NCBI GenBank assembly: GCA_964351865.1 | Contig: CAYGPJ010000009.1 | Location: 47,048-111,047 of the forward strand | Direction: 5' to 3' | Length of the DNA: 64,000 nt | Source of the DNA: JBCDJI01 sp964351865 | Lineage (GTDB): Bacteria; Verrucomicrobiota; Verrucomicrobiia; Methylacidiphilales; JBCBYL01 | Shown here: piece after piece, positions 43,927 through 53,532 of the stretch | Layout of the letters: every line of letters starts with the position of its first letter | How positions within the stretch are numbered: the first letter of the stretch is position 1 | Position numbers and translations under genes: made by a program | Notes under the pieces: generated by a model | Databases searched by the model: none | What the model was told of the DNA's origin: nothing | What the model saw: only the letters and a program-made list of their open reading frames with translations

Positions 43927-44691
43927 TCAGGTCATCGGTAGATCGATATGCCCGTTCCATGCCTTAACATGAAATTTCTCCCGTCCCGGCAGTGCATTCA
44001 ACTCCACCACACCGCCCGCCTCTTCGATCAACACTTTACCGGCAGCAATATCCCAAATACTGATTCCCTGTTCGATGTAGCCGTCGAATCGCCCGGCGGC
44101 GATATAGGCCATATCCAATGCAGCAGATCCCATCGCACGCAGCTTACGTGCATTGCGCGCGTAGTGCACATAGAGATCCAGACATTTTTCCACGTTCTCC
44201 TTGGTTTTGCTGAATCCCAACGAAAGAATCGCCTGCTGGAGTTCCTGCCGAGTGCTGACCTTAATCAGCTTGCCGTTACAGCGAGCACCACCTCCGCGCA
44301 CCGCCTCAAAACACTCATCACGTCCCGGATCATAGATCACGCCCAAGACCAGTTCGCCATTCACGCGGCAAGCAATCGAGACACAATAGTGCGGAATCCC
44401 ATAGGCCAGATTGACCGTGCCGTCGATCGGATCCACGATCCACTCCACGCCTTTACCATCGTTACCGCTACCACCTTCTTCTCCTAATAAATGACTTTCT
44501 GGAAAAGCACCCAACAGTTCTGACTCAATAAAATTCTGGGTATCGACATCCAGCTGGATTTTCAGATCATGATGAGTTTCTTCATTAATCTGGAGTTCTC
44601 CCTGCGCCGCCATGGCAATTCGCTTTCCGGCGGCACGGGCGACTTCCTGTGCCTTCTGATGCCAGTGGTTCAGTTCAGAAATTTCGTTCAT
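43927..44691 (-). CDS. Inositol monophosphatase family protein
   Basis: 254 residues. All metal-site motifs are present: LLGEEGG, WIVDPIDGTVNLAYGIPHYC, and ISIWDIAAGKVLIEEAGGVV. Enzymes of this family (SuhB-like) dephosphorylate inositol phosphates or other sugar phosphates; SuhB also binds transcription antitermination complexes in E. coli. The gene lies 12 bases after the smc stop, so they are probably co-transcribed. Cytoplasmic, no signal peptide. Confidence 0.93.
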   Translation of the reverse strand: MNEISELNHWHQKAQEVARAAGKRIAMAAQGELQINEETHHDLKIQLDVDTQNFIESELLGAFPESHLLGEEGGSGNDGKGVEWIVDPIDGTVNLAYGIPHYCVSIACRVNGELVLGVIYDPGRDECFEAVRGGGARCNGKLIKVSTRQELQQAILSLGFSKTKENVEKCLDLYVHYARNARKLRAMGSAALDMAYIAAGRFDGYIEQGISIWDIAAGKVLIEEAGGVVELNALPGREKFHVKAWNGHIDLPMT

Positions 44692-44703
44692 AGCGATCCA
44701 GCA

Positions 44704-47700
44704 TCAGGCTTCGGCATCTTCCGTCAACACCTTAGTGCTGCGAACCGCATCCGCGATGTTCGGTGGCTCTTCCTCCCCGTTATTAAAAAGCGGATCTTCT
44801 TCCTTGCGATTCATCCGCATCGAGACCAGGCGGGAAATACCTTGCTCCTGCATCGTCACCCCGTAAAGCACGTTGGCAGCGCTGATGGTGCGTTTGTTGT
44901 GGGTAATCACACAGAACTGCGACTGCTTCACAAAGCGATGCAGGATGCTGATGAAGCGATTGATATTTGATTCATCCAGCGGTGCATCCATTTCATCCAG
45001 GAAACAGAACGGGCTTGGCTTCACCATGTAGATGGCAAATAACAGGGACACCGCCGTCATCGTCTTCTCTCCCCCGGAAAGCAGCGTAATCGACTGCGGC
45101 TGCTTACCCGGAGGACGGGCCACGATTTCAATACCACATTCCAGCGGATCGCTATCATCTTCCAGATTCAACTCCGCCCGGCCACCTCCGAAAAGCTCCT
45201 GGAACATGTCTTTGAAGTTCACTCGAATCTTTTCAAAGGTTTCCGCAAACATCACGCGCGTGGTCTGATTGATCCGCTTGATGGCTTCATGTAACTGATC
45301 GCGGGAGGTAATCAGATCCTCTTCCTGCTGCTGCAGAAAGTGCTGACGATCTTCCAATTCTTCGTATTCCGTAATCGCTTCGACGTTAACCGGCCCCATC
45401 CGATCGATCTTCTCGGTGATCTCAGCCACTTGTTCCTGCACTAATTCCCAATCCGGATTTTCGGCTCCGAGCAGTTCATCCTGACTCGGGTCACGAAAGA
45501 GCGAATCTTCAATAATCCAGGATTCCATCTGCTCGGCTGACGTTTCCAGCACGCCTTCAACTGGTGCCAGTTCGAGTTCCCGCAGCTCTTCACTCGTGCG
45601 CGGAGCCACTTCTCCCGGCTGCCAGTGATGCAGATCCAGTTCGTAAGTTTTCCGGACTCGCTCCACTAGACTCTCGAGCTTCATCCGCGCCTGAGCGACC
45701 TGTACTTCTTCTTTACCGAATCGCCCCTGCAGCTCTGTCGCCTGCTTGCGCTCACCACTGGCGGATTCATTCAACCGTTCGAGATCTCCACCCAACTGCT
45801 CACGTAGCTTGAGATGTTCTTCAAAGCGGCGAGTCATCACCTCGAGTTCATTCTCCGTGTTAGCAATCGCGCTCTGCGCCTCCTCCACCGCCCGACCACT
45901 TTCGGTGATTTTCACCTCGTAGTCTTCAATTTCAGCTTGTGCCTGTTTGCGATTCTCCGTCAACTCGACGATACGTGCCACGATCGACTGGTGCTGCTGC
46001 TGCGCGCCTTTGAGTCGCTGTCGAACCCCGGCCTCTCGCACCCGCACATCGGTGACACTCTGGTTGCGCTGCTCGAGCGTGTCGTTCAGCCGGTGCAACT
46101 CTTCCTGCAGCGATTCCATCCGCGCATTCGCTTCTTTCTTTTCAGCAACACGCGCGTCAATCTCCGCATCCCACGCGGCCAGATCTTTTCCGGTCGGGGT
46201 CTCCCCCTCATGGCCCTGACTGATTTTTTCCAATTCACTTTTGAGCCGATCCCGGGTTTTTTCCAGCGTGGTGCGATCATGGTTCAAACCTTTCAGTTTC
46301 AGTTCATGATCGCGATGCCGCGACTCCACTTCTTTGCGTTGTGCCTGTAATTCTTTGAGCTGCTCTCTCGCCTGATCCAACTGATTTTTAGCGGCTGCCA
46401 GATTTTCTTGTGCTTGCTGGGCCGTCGTTTCTAACGCTGGCAGCTCTGTGTTCAACTGAGTTAACTGATTCTCATATTCCAGCACGGATTCGCCGCCGGA
46501 CTGATCACCTCGAATTTGCCAGCCTTCTTTATACCAGACATCTCCCTGCTGGCTGACCACATGATAAGTCGGAAACTGACGGCGCAGTTTTTCTGCCGCT
46601 TGCGCATCACTGGCAATCAGAAAGGGTTTCAGTAATTGCTTCACCAGACTCGCGACTGAAGCATCCGGTTTCAGATAATTGATCGCGGCCTGAGACGGTG
46701 TGCGTTCAAACAATTTTAACCACGAACGCGGTTCTGACGCATTATAGGCAAAGACGGCACCCTCCCCTTCTAGCGACTCCAGGATGGATTCAATTTTCGC
46801 AGGATCATCCACCAGTAAGGCTTCCCAGGCGGCCCCCAAACAGGCTTTAATAGCCTCTCCGTAACCTGATTTGACGTGCAAATGGTCAATCAGGGCTCCC
46901 GTGATGCCTTGGCCTTGATGCGATTTGAGTAATTCCTGCGAAGCTTTGGAAAACCCCTGATGAGAGCTGACCACTTCCTTCAGCGCATTGCGCCGCATCT
47001 CCAACTGTTGGTACTTAGCAACAGCCTCCTGCGCCTTCTGCTCGGCGGCACCCACCGCGTCAGATTTCCCGGCAACGGCAGATTCCGCATCCGTCAGTCG
47101 CTGTTCCAGTTGTTCCAGTTGTTCCCGTGATTGAGATAAATCGGCTTCTGCACTGCCGAACATCTGGCTCATTTCCACCAACTGCGCTTCCACATGCGGA
47201 GCTTCCTCCTTGAGCTGATCCATTCGTTCACTCTGCGCTGTCCGGCGTGCCTCGATCGTAGTTTTTTCCTGCCGGGCCCGATTGATCTGCTCATCAATGC
47301 CGCCGATGCGCGTATTGAGTTCGTTGCGCTGTTTCTGATTTTCGGACAATTGCGCTTTGGCGGCATCCAGCGCCTCCACCACCGTTTCCAGTTCACCTGA
47401 AATCTTTTCCAGATCTTCTCCAATCACTTCCACTTCGCGTCCAGTCAAGGTCTCCTGTTCTTGCTGAATTCCTAGCTTTTCATCCATCGAAACAATCGCA
47501 CCGCGATTACGTTCCTTAAGATCCTCCAATTCCTTCATCCGGTTCTGGTTGTATTCGATCTGCTGGCGTGAGGAGGAAATCCGATTTTCCATCGTCGATT
47601 TTTCCTGCTCCAACTGCTGCAGACGATTGTTCAACTCTTCCAGTTCACGTCGCTTGTCTTTGAGGAGCCGTTCTTTTTCATCCAGACCGCTTTGTAACAG

Positions 47701-48468
47701 CTTGAACTCAGTCTGCAGCTCCTGCACCCGAGTCTCGCTCTGTTCGAGCGTTTCCCGCATTTCGCCGTATTGGTGCGCCGCCAGATGCGTGTCCAGCAAT
47801 TTGAGCCGCTCAAAAGCTTCCTTGTAACGCTTGGCCTTATTGGCCTGACGTTGCAGCGAGCCGATCTGACGGCTGACTTCTTTCACAATGTCATTCACGC
47901 GCAACAGATTGGCTTCCGTTGCATCAAGTTTTCTCAACGCTTCTTTTTTCTGAGATTTAAAACGGGTAATGCCTGCCGCTTCTTCAAAAACCGCGCGTCG
48001 CTCTTCCGGCTTGGAACTCAAAATCTGATCAATGCGCCCCTGCTCCATGATGGAATAAGCCGAACGCCCGATACCGGTATCCATGAACAATCGATGAATG
48101 TCGCGCAGGCGGCAGGGAGTTTTGTTGATTTCATATTCCCCGTGGCCATCCCGGAACACCCGGCGCGAGATACGCACTTCATGGTATTCAGTTCCCAATG
48201 CATCTTCACACTCGGAAAAATTAAGCGAGACCTCCGCCATTCCTAACGGTTTGCGTGAATCAGATCCGGAGAAAATCACGTCCTGCATTGATCCCCCACG
48301 CAGCGCCTTGGCCGACTGCTCGCCCAACACCCATCGGATCGCATCCAACACATTACTCTTCCCACAGCCATTCGGCCCGACCACGGCGGTCACCCCACGG
48401 TCAAACTCCAGAACCGTGGGATCGGCGAACGACTTGAACCCTACTGCTTCAATCGACTTCAGATACAT
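44704..48468 (-). CDS. smc: Chromosome segregation protein SMC
   Basis: 1254 residues from the ATG at 48466-48468 (MYLKSIEAVGFKSFADPTVL); a longer start adds 16 unlike residues. Walker A is at residues 31-39 (GPNGCGKSN). A long coiled coil (about 165-500), a hinge (about 510-660, with GITGALIDHLHVKSGYGEAI), a second coiled coil and the C-terminal ATPase lobe (LLSGGEKTMTAVSLLFAIYM, FCFLDEMDAPLDESNINRF) complete the protein. SMC condenses and segregates the chromosome with ScpA and ScpB, which are not in this window. It diverges from the epimerase gene. Confidence 0.97.
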   Translation of the reverse strand: MYLKSIEAVGFKSFADPTVLEFDRGVTAVVGPNGCGKSNVLDAIRWVLGEQSAKALRGGSMQDVIFSGSDSRKPLGMAEVSLNFSECEDALGTEYHEVRISRRVFRDGHGEYEINKTPCRLRDIHRLFMDTGIGRSAYSIMEQGRIDQILSSKPEERRAVFEEAAGITRFKSQKKEALRKLDATEANLLRVNDIVKEVSRQIGSLQRQANKAKRYKEAFERLKLLDTHLAAHQYGEMRETLEQSETRVQELQTEFKLLQSGLDEKERLLKDKRRELEELNNRLQQLEQEKSTMENRISSSRQQIEYNQNRMKELEDLKERNRGAIVSMDEKLGIQQEQETLTGREVEVIGEDLEKISGELETVVEALDAAKAQLSENQKQRNELNTRIGGIDEQINRARQEKTTIEARRTAQSERMDQLKEEAPHVEAQLVEMSQMFGSAEADLSQSREQLEQLEQRLTDAESAVAGKSDAVGAAEQKAQEAVAKYQQLEMRRNALKEVVSSHQGFSKASQELLKSHQGQGITGALIDHLHVKSGYGEAIKACLGAAWEALLVDDPAKIESILESLEGEGAVFAYNASEPRSWLKLFERTPSQAAINYLKPDASVASLVKQLLKPFLIASDAQAAEKLRRQFPTYHVVSQQGDVWYKEGWQIRGDQSGGESVLEYENQLTQLNTELPALETTAQQAQENLAAAKNQLDQAREQLKELQAQRKEVESRHRDHELKLKGLNHDRTTLEKTRDRLKSELEKISQGHEGETPTGKDLAAWDAEIDARVAEKKEANARMESLQEELHRLNDTLEQRNQSVTDVRVREAGVRQRLKGAQQQHQSIVARIVELTENRKQAQAEIEDYEVKITESGRAVEEAQSAIANTENELEVMTRRFEEHLKLREQLGGDLERLNESASGERKQATELQGRFGKEEVQVAQARMKLESLVERVRKTYELDLHHWQPGEVAPRTSEELRELELAPVEGVLETSAEQMESWIIEDSLFRDPSQDELLGAENPDWELVQEQVAEITEKIDRMGPVNVEAITEYEELEDRQHFLQQQEEDLITSRDQLHEAIKRINQTTRVMFAETFEKIRVNFKDMFQELFGGGRAELNLEDDSDPLECGIEIVARPPGKQPQSITLLSGGEKTMTAVSLLFAIYMVKPSPFCFLDEMDAPLDESNINRFISILHRFVKQSQFCVITHNKRTISAANVLYGVTMQEQGISRLVSMRMNRKEEDPLFNNGEEEPPNIADAVRSTKVLTEDAEA

Positions 48469-48617
48469 AAAGCCCGTACGTAACCGTGAATTTTGATGGT
48501 ACGCAAGAAAAACCACTACATATTGTGTATAACTCGGAATTATTGCGGTATATGTAGATAAAATTGCCCCTCAAATAAGAAGTGACCGATGGCCTCAAAT
48601 CCCTTAATGATAATGAG

Positions 48618-49562
48618 ATGCGTATTTTAGTAACAGGAGGAGCTGGATTTATCGGTTCTCATACCCTCAAGGCTTTGCAGCAAAATGGCCACACCACGGC
48701 TCTTTTTGATGATTTTAATGACTTTTATGATCCAGCGATCAAACGCGCCAATGCGGCTGAGTCCGGCGCTGAAATCTTCGAGGGCGATCTGAGGATCGCT
48801 GCCGAGGTCGAACAATGCTTTAGCGCATTTAAGCCGGATGCTGTCATTCATCTCGCCGCACGTGCCGGCGTCCGTCCCTCACTCTCAGATCCTCGCCTCT
48901 ATCTCGATACCAATGTCACCGGCACGCTCAATATTCTCGAGAGCATGAAAGCCCATCAGGTCGAAAAACTCGTGTTCGGCTCGTCCTCTTCAGTTTACGG
49001 CTGCAATAAAAAAGTCCCTTTTTCAGAAGAGGATCCTATCCGCAACACCATATCTCCTTACGCCGCCACCAAAGTGACTGGTGAAAATCTCTGCAATGTC
49101 TACAGTCACCTCTACGACATGCGGATTGTCGCGCTACGCTTTTTTACGGTTTATGGTCCGGCTCAACGGCCCGATTTGGCGATCCATAAATTCACCCGGA
49201 AAATCTGGAATGGAGAATCCATTCCACGCTTTGGTGACGGTAAAACCCGCCGCGACTACACCTATGTTGACGACATCGTGCAGGGAATCACCAAAGCACT
49301 GGATTATCAAGCTGCAGGCTATGATGTTTTCAATTTAGGAGAAAGTCGCACGGTGGAGCTTGGTGAGTTGATCTCACTGATCGAAAAATCCATTGATAAA
49401 GCAGCGGTGATTGAAGCCCTACCCGAACAACCCGGCGATGTGCCCATTACTTACGCGGATATCTCCAAAGCCAAAAACCTGCTGGGATACCACCCGACCA
49501 CCCAGATTGAGGATGGCATCGCTAAATTTGCTGAATGGTTCAAACAGACTCAAATCTCATGA
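48618..49562 (+). CDS. NAD-dependent sugar epimerase/dehydratase (UDP-glucuronate 4-epimerase-like)
   Basis: 314 residues from the ATG at 48618 (MRILVTGGAGFIGSHTLKAL). It is an extended short-chain dehydrogenase with the NAD motif GGAGFIGSH, VIHLAARAGVRPSLSDP, the SSSSVYG serine and catalytic Y-x3-K in SPYAATKVTGE, and FFTVYGPAQRPDLAIHKFTR. The ARAGVRPS and QRPDLAI segments resemble nucleotide-sugar 4-epimerases acting on UDP-glucuronate, but substrate choice cannot be settled by eye. It overlaps the next gene by 4 bases. Confidence 0.9.
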   Translation: MRILVTGGAGFIGSHTLKALQQNGHTTALFDDFNDFYDPAIKRANAAESGAEIFEGDLRIAAEVEQCFSAFKPDAVIHLAARAGVRPSLSDPRLYLDTNVTGTLNILESMKAHQVEKLVFGSSSSVYGCNKKVPFSEEDPIRNTISPYAATKVTGENLCNVYSHLYDMRIVALRFFTVYGPAQRPDLAIHKFTRKIWNGESIPRFGDGKTRRDYTYVDDIVQGITKALDYQAAGYDVFNLGESRTVELGELISLIEKSIDKAAVIEALPEQPGDVPITYADISKAKNLLGYHPTTQIEDGIAKFAEWFKQTQIS

Positions 49563-50698
49563 ATCGCCTGACGACGCTGGCTCTGCTCAAGAAACTCATT
49601 TCCATCCCCAGTGTCAACCCGGACGGCGACCCCGGCACTCCGCACACCGGAGAAAAAGCTCTGGCATCTTTCCTGGCTGATTACCTGCGCCATCAGGGGG
49701 CCTTGGTCAAACTTACCCCGATCGAAAAAAACCGCCCCAACCTGTTCGCCCGCTTTCCCATCAATGGAAAAGTCAGGCAACGTATCCTGTTTGCCCCGCA
49801 CAGCGATACCGTCAGCGTCGCCGGCATGACGATCTCTCCTTTCAAGCCAATCATCAAAGCGGGCAAAGTCTATGGCCGGGGCGCCAGCGACACCAAAGGT
49901 CCGATGGCTACCATGTTGACGGCGCTGGCAGAAGTCACCGCTCGCGAAGACTACCGCGACGGCAGCACTGAATTTACCTTCGCCGCCTTCATGGGCGAAG
50001 AAACCGGCTGCGTCGGGGCGACCGCCTTTGCCAAAACGAAACAGGCGAAACGATACGACTTGGCCATTATCGGCGAACCCACCAGCTTTAAAATTGTGCA
50101 CGCTCACAAAGGCTGCATCTGGGCGCGTGTCGCGATACCCGGTCGTGCCGCACACGCATCGATTGCGGATCCAGCGGAGAACTCCAATCTGAAAATGGGC
50201 CGAGTGTTGCGAGCCCTCGAAACCGACTTACTGCCCTGGCTGCAGAAATTCCCGCATCCGGTGCTCGGCTGCACCACGGCCTCACCCAATATTTTATCCG
50301 GTGGCTCCAAAGCCAATATATCACCTCAGACCACCGAACTCACCATCGACATCCGCACCACCCCGAACCTGCCGATCGCCAAGCTGGAGAAAAAAATAAA
50401 TCAGATACTGAAGGCCACGAAAACGGGAGCTATCCTGACCATGCCGGTCGCTGGCACCGCTATGAATACCGATCCGGATCATCCGTTGCTCCAACAGATC
50501 CTACCTGCCACCCGCGGCCTCGACACCGCCCCCTGGTTCTGCGATGCCGCCGTGCTGGCCGAGATCGGCATTCCCGCCGTCGCACTCGGCCCCGGCTCGA
50601 TTCAGCAGGCGCACACGAAGGACGAATGGATCAAAGTCACGGACCTGCAAGACGGTCATTGCCGCTTCGTGAAGCTGATGCAGCACCTGATAAGCTAA
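49559..50698 (+). CDS. M20 family metallopeptidase (ArgE/DapE-like)
   Basis: 379 residues starting at the ATG that overlaps the epimerase stop (ATGA). Metal and catalytic motifs: LFAPHSDTVSVAG, YGRGASDTKGPMATMLTAL, FMGEETGCVGA, IIGEPTSFKIVHAHKGCIW and a C-terminal QQAHTKDEWI histidine. The dimerisation domain is present (AAHASIADPAENSNLKMGR). Likely acts as a deacylase on an acylated amino acid such as N-acetylornithine or succinyl-diaminopimelate; which one is unclear. Cytoplasmic. Confidence 0.92.
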   Translation: MNRLTTLALLKKLISIPSVNPDGDPGTPHTGEKALASFLADYLRHQGALVKLTPIEKNRPNLFARFPINGKVRQRILFAPHSDTVSVAGMTISPFKPIIKAGKVYGRGASDTKGPMATMLTALAEVTAREDYRDGSTEFTFAAFMGEETGCVGATAFAKTKQAKRYDLAIIGEPTSFKIVHAHKGCIWARVAIPGRAAHASIADPAENSNLKMGRVLRALETDLLPWLQKFPHPVLGCTTASPNILSGGSKANISPQTTELTIDIRTTPNLPIAKLEKKINQILKATKTGAILTMPVAGTAMNTDPDHPLLQQILPATRGLDTAPWFCDAAVLAEIGIPAVALGPGSIQQAHTKDEWIKVTDLQDGHCRFVKLMQHLIS

Positions 50699-50822
50699 GC
50701 ATTAAGCCTTGGCAAGAAAGGCCCCTCACCTTACCAACCATGACATGAGTGTCTCCATAGTTCGAAACCTTCGCGAATGATGCAAACATTGCACTATCAC
50801 CAGATAGCGATACCCTCCTGAG

Positions 50823-51998
50823 ATGGAGCAGGATACGACCCATTTTTATAAAGAACTTTCCCCGCTGAGTGGTTTTCAGCAGAGCCTGAATCCAGACAAC
50901 CTCACGCCACTGCCGCAAGACTGGGTCTTTTTTGTAACAGATATTGTCAATTCGACTGAGCTCATCCGAAATAAAGGCTACCGTAAAATCAATCAAACCG
51001 CCGCCGCCTGCCTGACGGCAGTGCTGAATGCAACTGAGTACAAATCAATCCCTTACGTATTTGGTGGCGATGGCGTTCAGCTGGCTACACCGCATCAATA
51101 TTATCTTGAAACTCAGCAAGCACTGTATGCCGTGGCTCACCGGGTGAAACGCTTCTACGGTATCGAGCTACGGGTGGCCGGCTTCCGTGTCGATGTGTTG
51201 ACCCGAAAACATCACCATATTCTGGTAGGAAAACTAGCCCTCTCCGAAGAGGTCGATCAGGCGGTTTTCTGGGGCAACGGTATCGACGCCATTGACAGCT
51301 GGATACGCGAGGGCGACTGGTCGCTGGAACAACCGCAAGACCTGCCTGAACCTGACCTCTCCGGACTGGAATGCCGCTGGAAGGAAATTCCCGGTAAAAG
51401 TGAAGAAATCCTGAACCTGATCATCCAGGTGATGCCCGGACATGCACAACCCTCAATAATTTATCAGCAAGTTTCGGTTTGGCTGGAAGAGGCTTTTGGA
51501 CCAGAGGCCGACCGTCATCCCCTGCGCCCGGACGACCTTGAACTGCACATGAGCGCGGAAGAACAAGATTTAGAAGTCAACTTCAGAAATTTCGAGCAGC
51601 CCCAATGGATTCGTTCCATCAAGAAAAGCTGGACGGCACTCGAAAACAAGGTCGGCAAAAAGATGATGGATAAAAAATTAAATTTTCTGGGGGTGGATTG
51701 GGGAGAATATTTTAAAGGAGTATTGCTCTTCGGTGACCATCAGAAATTTAACGGAATGCTGGCATTAACTTGCTCCACCACTAAGCAAAAACGCCAGGTT
51801 TTAACCGACCAACTCGAAGCTGCCTATCAACGGGCTGAACTGGCCTATGGCATTCATATTACCGACAAAGTGATCATCACCTGCATGATCATGGATCGCG
51901 CCACTCACCACCGCCATTTCATCGACGGGTCCGGCGGCGGTTACACCCGGGCTGCACAGGACTTCAAGTCCCGCCTGTTCCGTCGCGGAAACCCTTAG
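50823..51998 (+). CDS. DUF3095 protein, class III nucleotide cyclase-like
   Basis: 391 residues. The N-terminal half resembles a class III cyclase catalytic core: WVFFVTDIVNSTELIRNKGY supplies a metal-binding Asp, and IPYVFGGDGVQLATP a second in the GGDG turn. The rest (NLIIQVMPGHAQPSIIYQQV, KLNFLGVDWGEYFKGVLLFG, CMIMDRATHHRHFIDG) is the DUF3095-type C-terminus. DUF3095 proteins are annotated as cyclase-like but, to my knowledge, their product is not established. No membrane or sensor domain is visible. Nucleotide signalling is inferred. Confidence 0.82.
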   Translation: MEQDTTHFYKELSPLSGFQQSLNPDNLTPLPQDWVFFVTDIVNSTELIRNKGYRKINQTAAACLTAVLNATEYKSIPYVFGGDGVQLATPHQYYLETQQALYAVAHRVKRFYGIELRVAGFRVDVLTRKHHHILVGKLALSEEVDQAVFWGNGIDAIDSWIREGDWSLEQPQDLPEPDLSGLECRWKEIPGKSEEILNLIIQVMPGHAQPSIIYQQVSVWLEEAFGPEADRHPLRPDDLELHMSAEEQDLEVNFRNFEQPQWIRSIKKSWTALENKVGKKMMDKKLNFLGVDWGEYFKGVLLFGDHQKFNGMLALTCSTTKQKRQVLTDQLEAAYQRAELAYGIHITDKVIITCMIMDRATHHRHFIDGSGGGYTRAAQDFKSRLFRRGNP

Positions 51999-52098
51999 GT
52001 ATCACTTTCCATTGATTCGGAATTATACGCATTTATATATTAGCATTTCTACTTATTGCTTGCCACACCTTGAATCTTTACTTATCCTTATCAGCCAC

Positions 52099-53496
52099 AT
52101 GATAGCACCCAATCAGGCCTACCAGCTTCCACAGCTCAATCGTCAGTTGCTCAAAAAATACGATTGTCCGGTTCCACGCTATACCAGCTACCCGACTGCC
52201 GTTCAGTTCTCCGAAGCCTATTCCCTTAACGAGAAAAAACGGGATCTGACACTGGCAGGAAAAAGCACTGAGCCGGTCTCCGTATATATCCATTTACCGT
52301 TCTGTGCCTCCGTTTGCCTCTTTTGCGGTTGCAATGTAACGCCCACCCGCGACCGCAGCCGCGGCGACCGCTACCTCACCTACCTGTTGAAGGAAATGGA
52401 TCTGACCATTGCGGAAATGGGAAACACTCGCCCCGTTGCACAACTTCACTTCGGCGGTGGCTCTCCCACCTTTTTCACCCCGCTGCAACTTGGTCGACTT
52501 TTGATCGAAATCCAACGCCGTTATGACTTCACCCCCGATGCCGAGATCAGTATCGAATGCAACCCCCGCGAAACATCGGCAGAACATCTCCGCGTCCTGA
52601 AAGACCTGGGAGTCAACCGGCTTTCCTTCGGAGTTCAGGATCTGAATGAACAAGTCCAGCAGGCGGTCAATCGGATCGAACCGGAATCTATCATTACCGA
52701 GCTGATCCGGGAGGCTCGAGCTTTGAAATTCAGCAGTATCTCGCTCGACCTGATCTACGGCTTACCCCATCAGACCACTCGCTCCTTCCAGCATACCCTT
52801 AAACGTATCGTGGCGCTTCGCCCTGATCGTATCGCCCTGTTCAATTTTGCCTATCTGCCAGAAAAAATCTCCCGCCAGCGTGCCTTGGATGCGCGAGCGA
52901 TGCCGAGCCCCCGTATGAAACAGAATATTTTTAATCACGCGATGGAGTTTCTGTTGGATCAGGGATACCTGCACATCGGCATGGATCATTTTGCCCTGCC
53001 AGATGATTCACTAAGTCAGGCCTTGCACAACGGCACCCTCAACCGCAATTTCCAAGGCTATCACGCTCGTCCCGCTCTAGACCTGATCGGATTCGGCGTC
53101 AGTTCCATCGGCAATCTCGGCCCCAGCTACAGCCAGAATCAAAAACATATCGCCATCTGGGAAGCATTTCTCGACAACGATAAACTACCGGTCGAACGAG
53201 GGGTTCGGCTGACCAGCGATGACCTCTGGCGCCGGCGAGTCATACATGACATCCTTTGTCGCAACATCGTGGACTTTGCTGACATCGCCAGGTCCTTCCG
53301 CAAAGAACTCATTCCGCTCGTTACCGCCACCAAAGACCGGCTATCAGAGTTGGAAGCGGATGACCTGCTCTACTGGGATGTCAACACGCTGCACATCACC
53401 CCGAGAGGTCGATTGCTGGTAAGAAACATTGCCTCAGCATTTGATGCCTACCTGCCGCGGCAAGAGCAATCCGGACGTTTTTCCCGCAGTATCTGA
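52099..53496 (+). CDS. hemN: Oxygen-independent coproporphyrinogen III dehydrogenase
   Basis: 465 residues from the ATG at 52099; an upstream in-frame extension is hydrophobic and not family-like. The HemN signature YIHLPFCASVCLFCGCNVTP (C-x3-C-x2-C-x-C) is followed by LHFGGGSPTFFTPLQL, IECNPRETSAEHLRVLKDLG, LSFGVQDLNEQVQQAVNRI, DLIYGLPHQT and the LIGFGVSSIGNLGPSYSQN region. It converts coproporphyrinogen III to protoporphyrinogen IX with radical SAM chemistry, without oxygen. It converges with mqnC. Confidence 0.95.
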   Translation: MIAPNQAYQLPQLNRQLLKKYDCPVPRYTSYPTAVQFSEAYSLNEKKRDLTLAGKSTEPVSVYIHLPFCASVCLFCGCNVTPTRDRSRGDRYLTYLLKEMDLTIAEMGNTRPVAQLHFGGGSPTFFTPLQLGRLLIEIQRRYDFTPDAEISIECNPRETSAEHLRVLKDLGVNRLSFGVQDLNEQVQQAVNRIEPESIITELIREARALKFSSISLDLIYGLPHQTTRSFQHTLKRIVALRPDRIALFNFAYLPEKISRQRALDARAMPSPRMKQNIFNHAMEFLLDQGYLHIGMDHFALPDDSLSQALHNGTLNRNFQGYHARPALDLIGFGVSSIGNLGPSYSQNQKHIAIWEAFLDNDKLPVERGVRLTSDDLWRRRVIHDILCRNIVDFADIARSFRKELIPLVTATKDRLSELEADDLLYWDVNTLHITPRGRLLVRNIASAFDAYLPRQEQSGRFSRSI

Positions 53497-53532
53497 CCAA
53501 CAAACCTACTTGGGGTCAATTGTTACGGTGAC

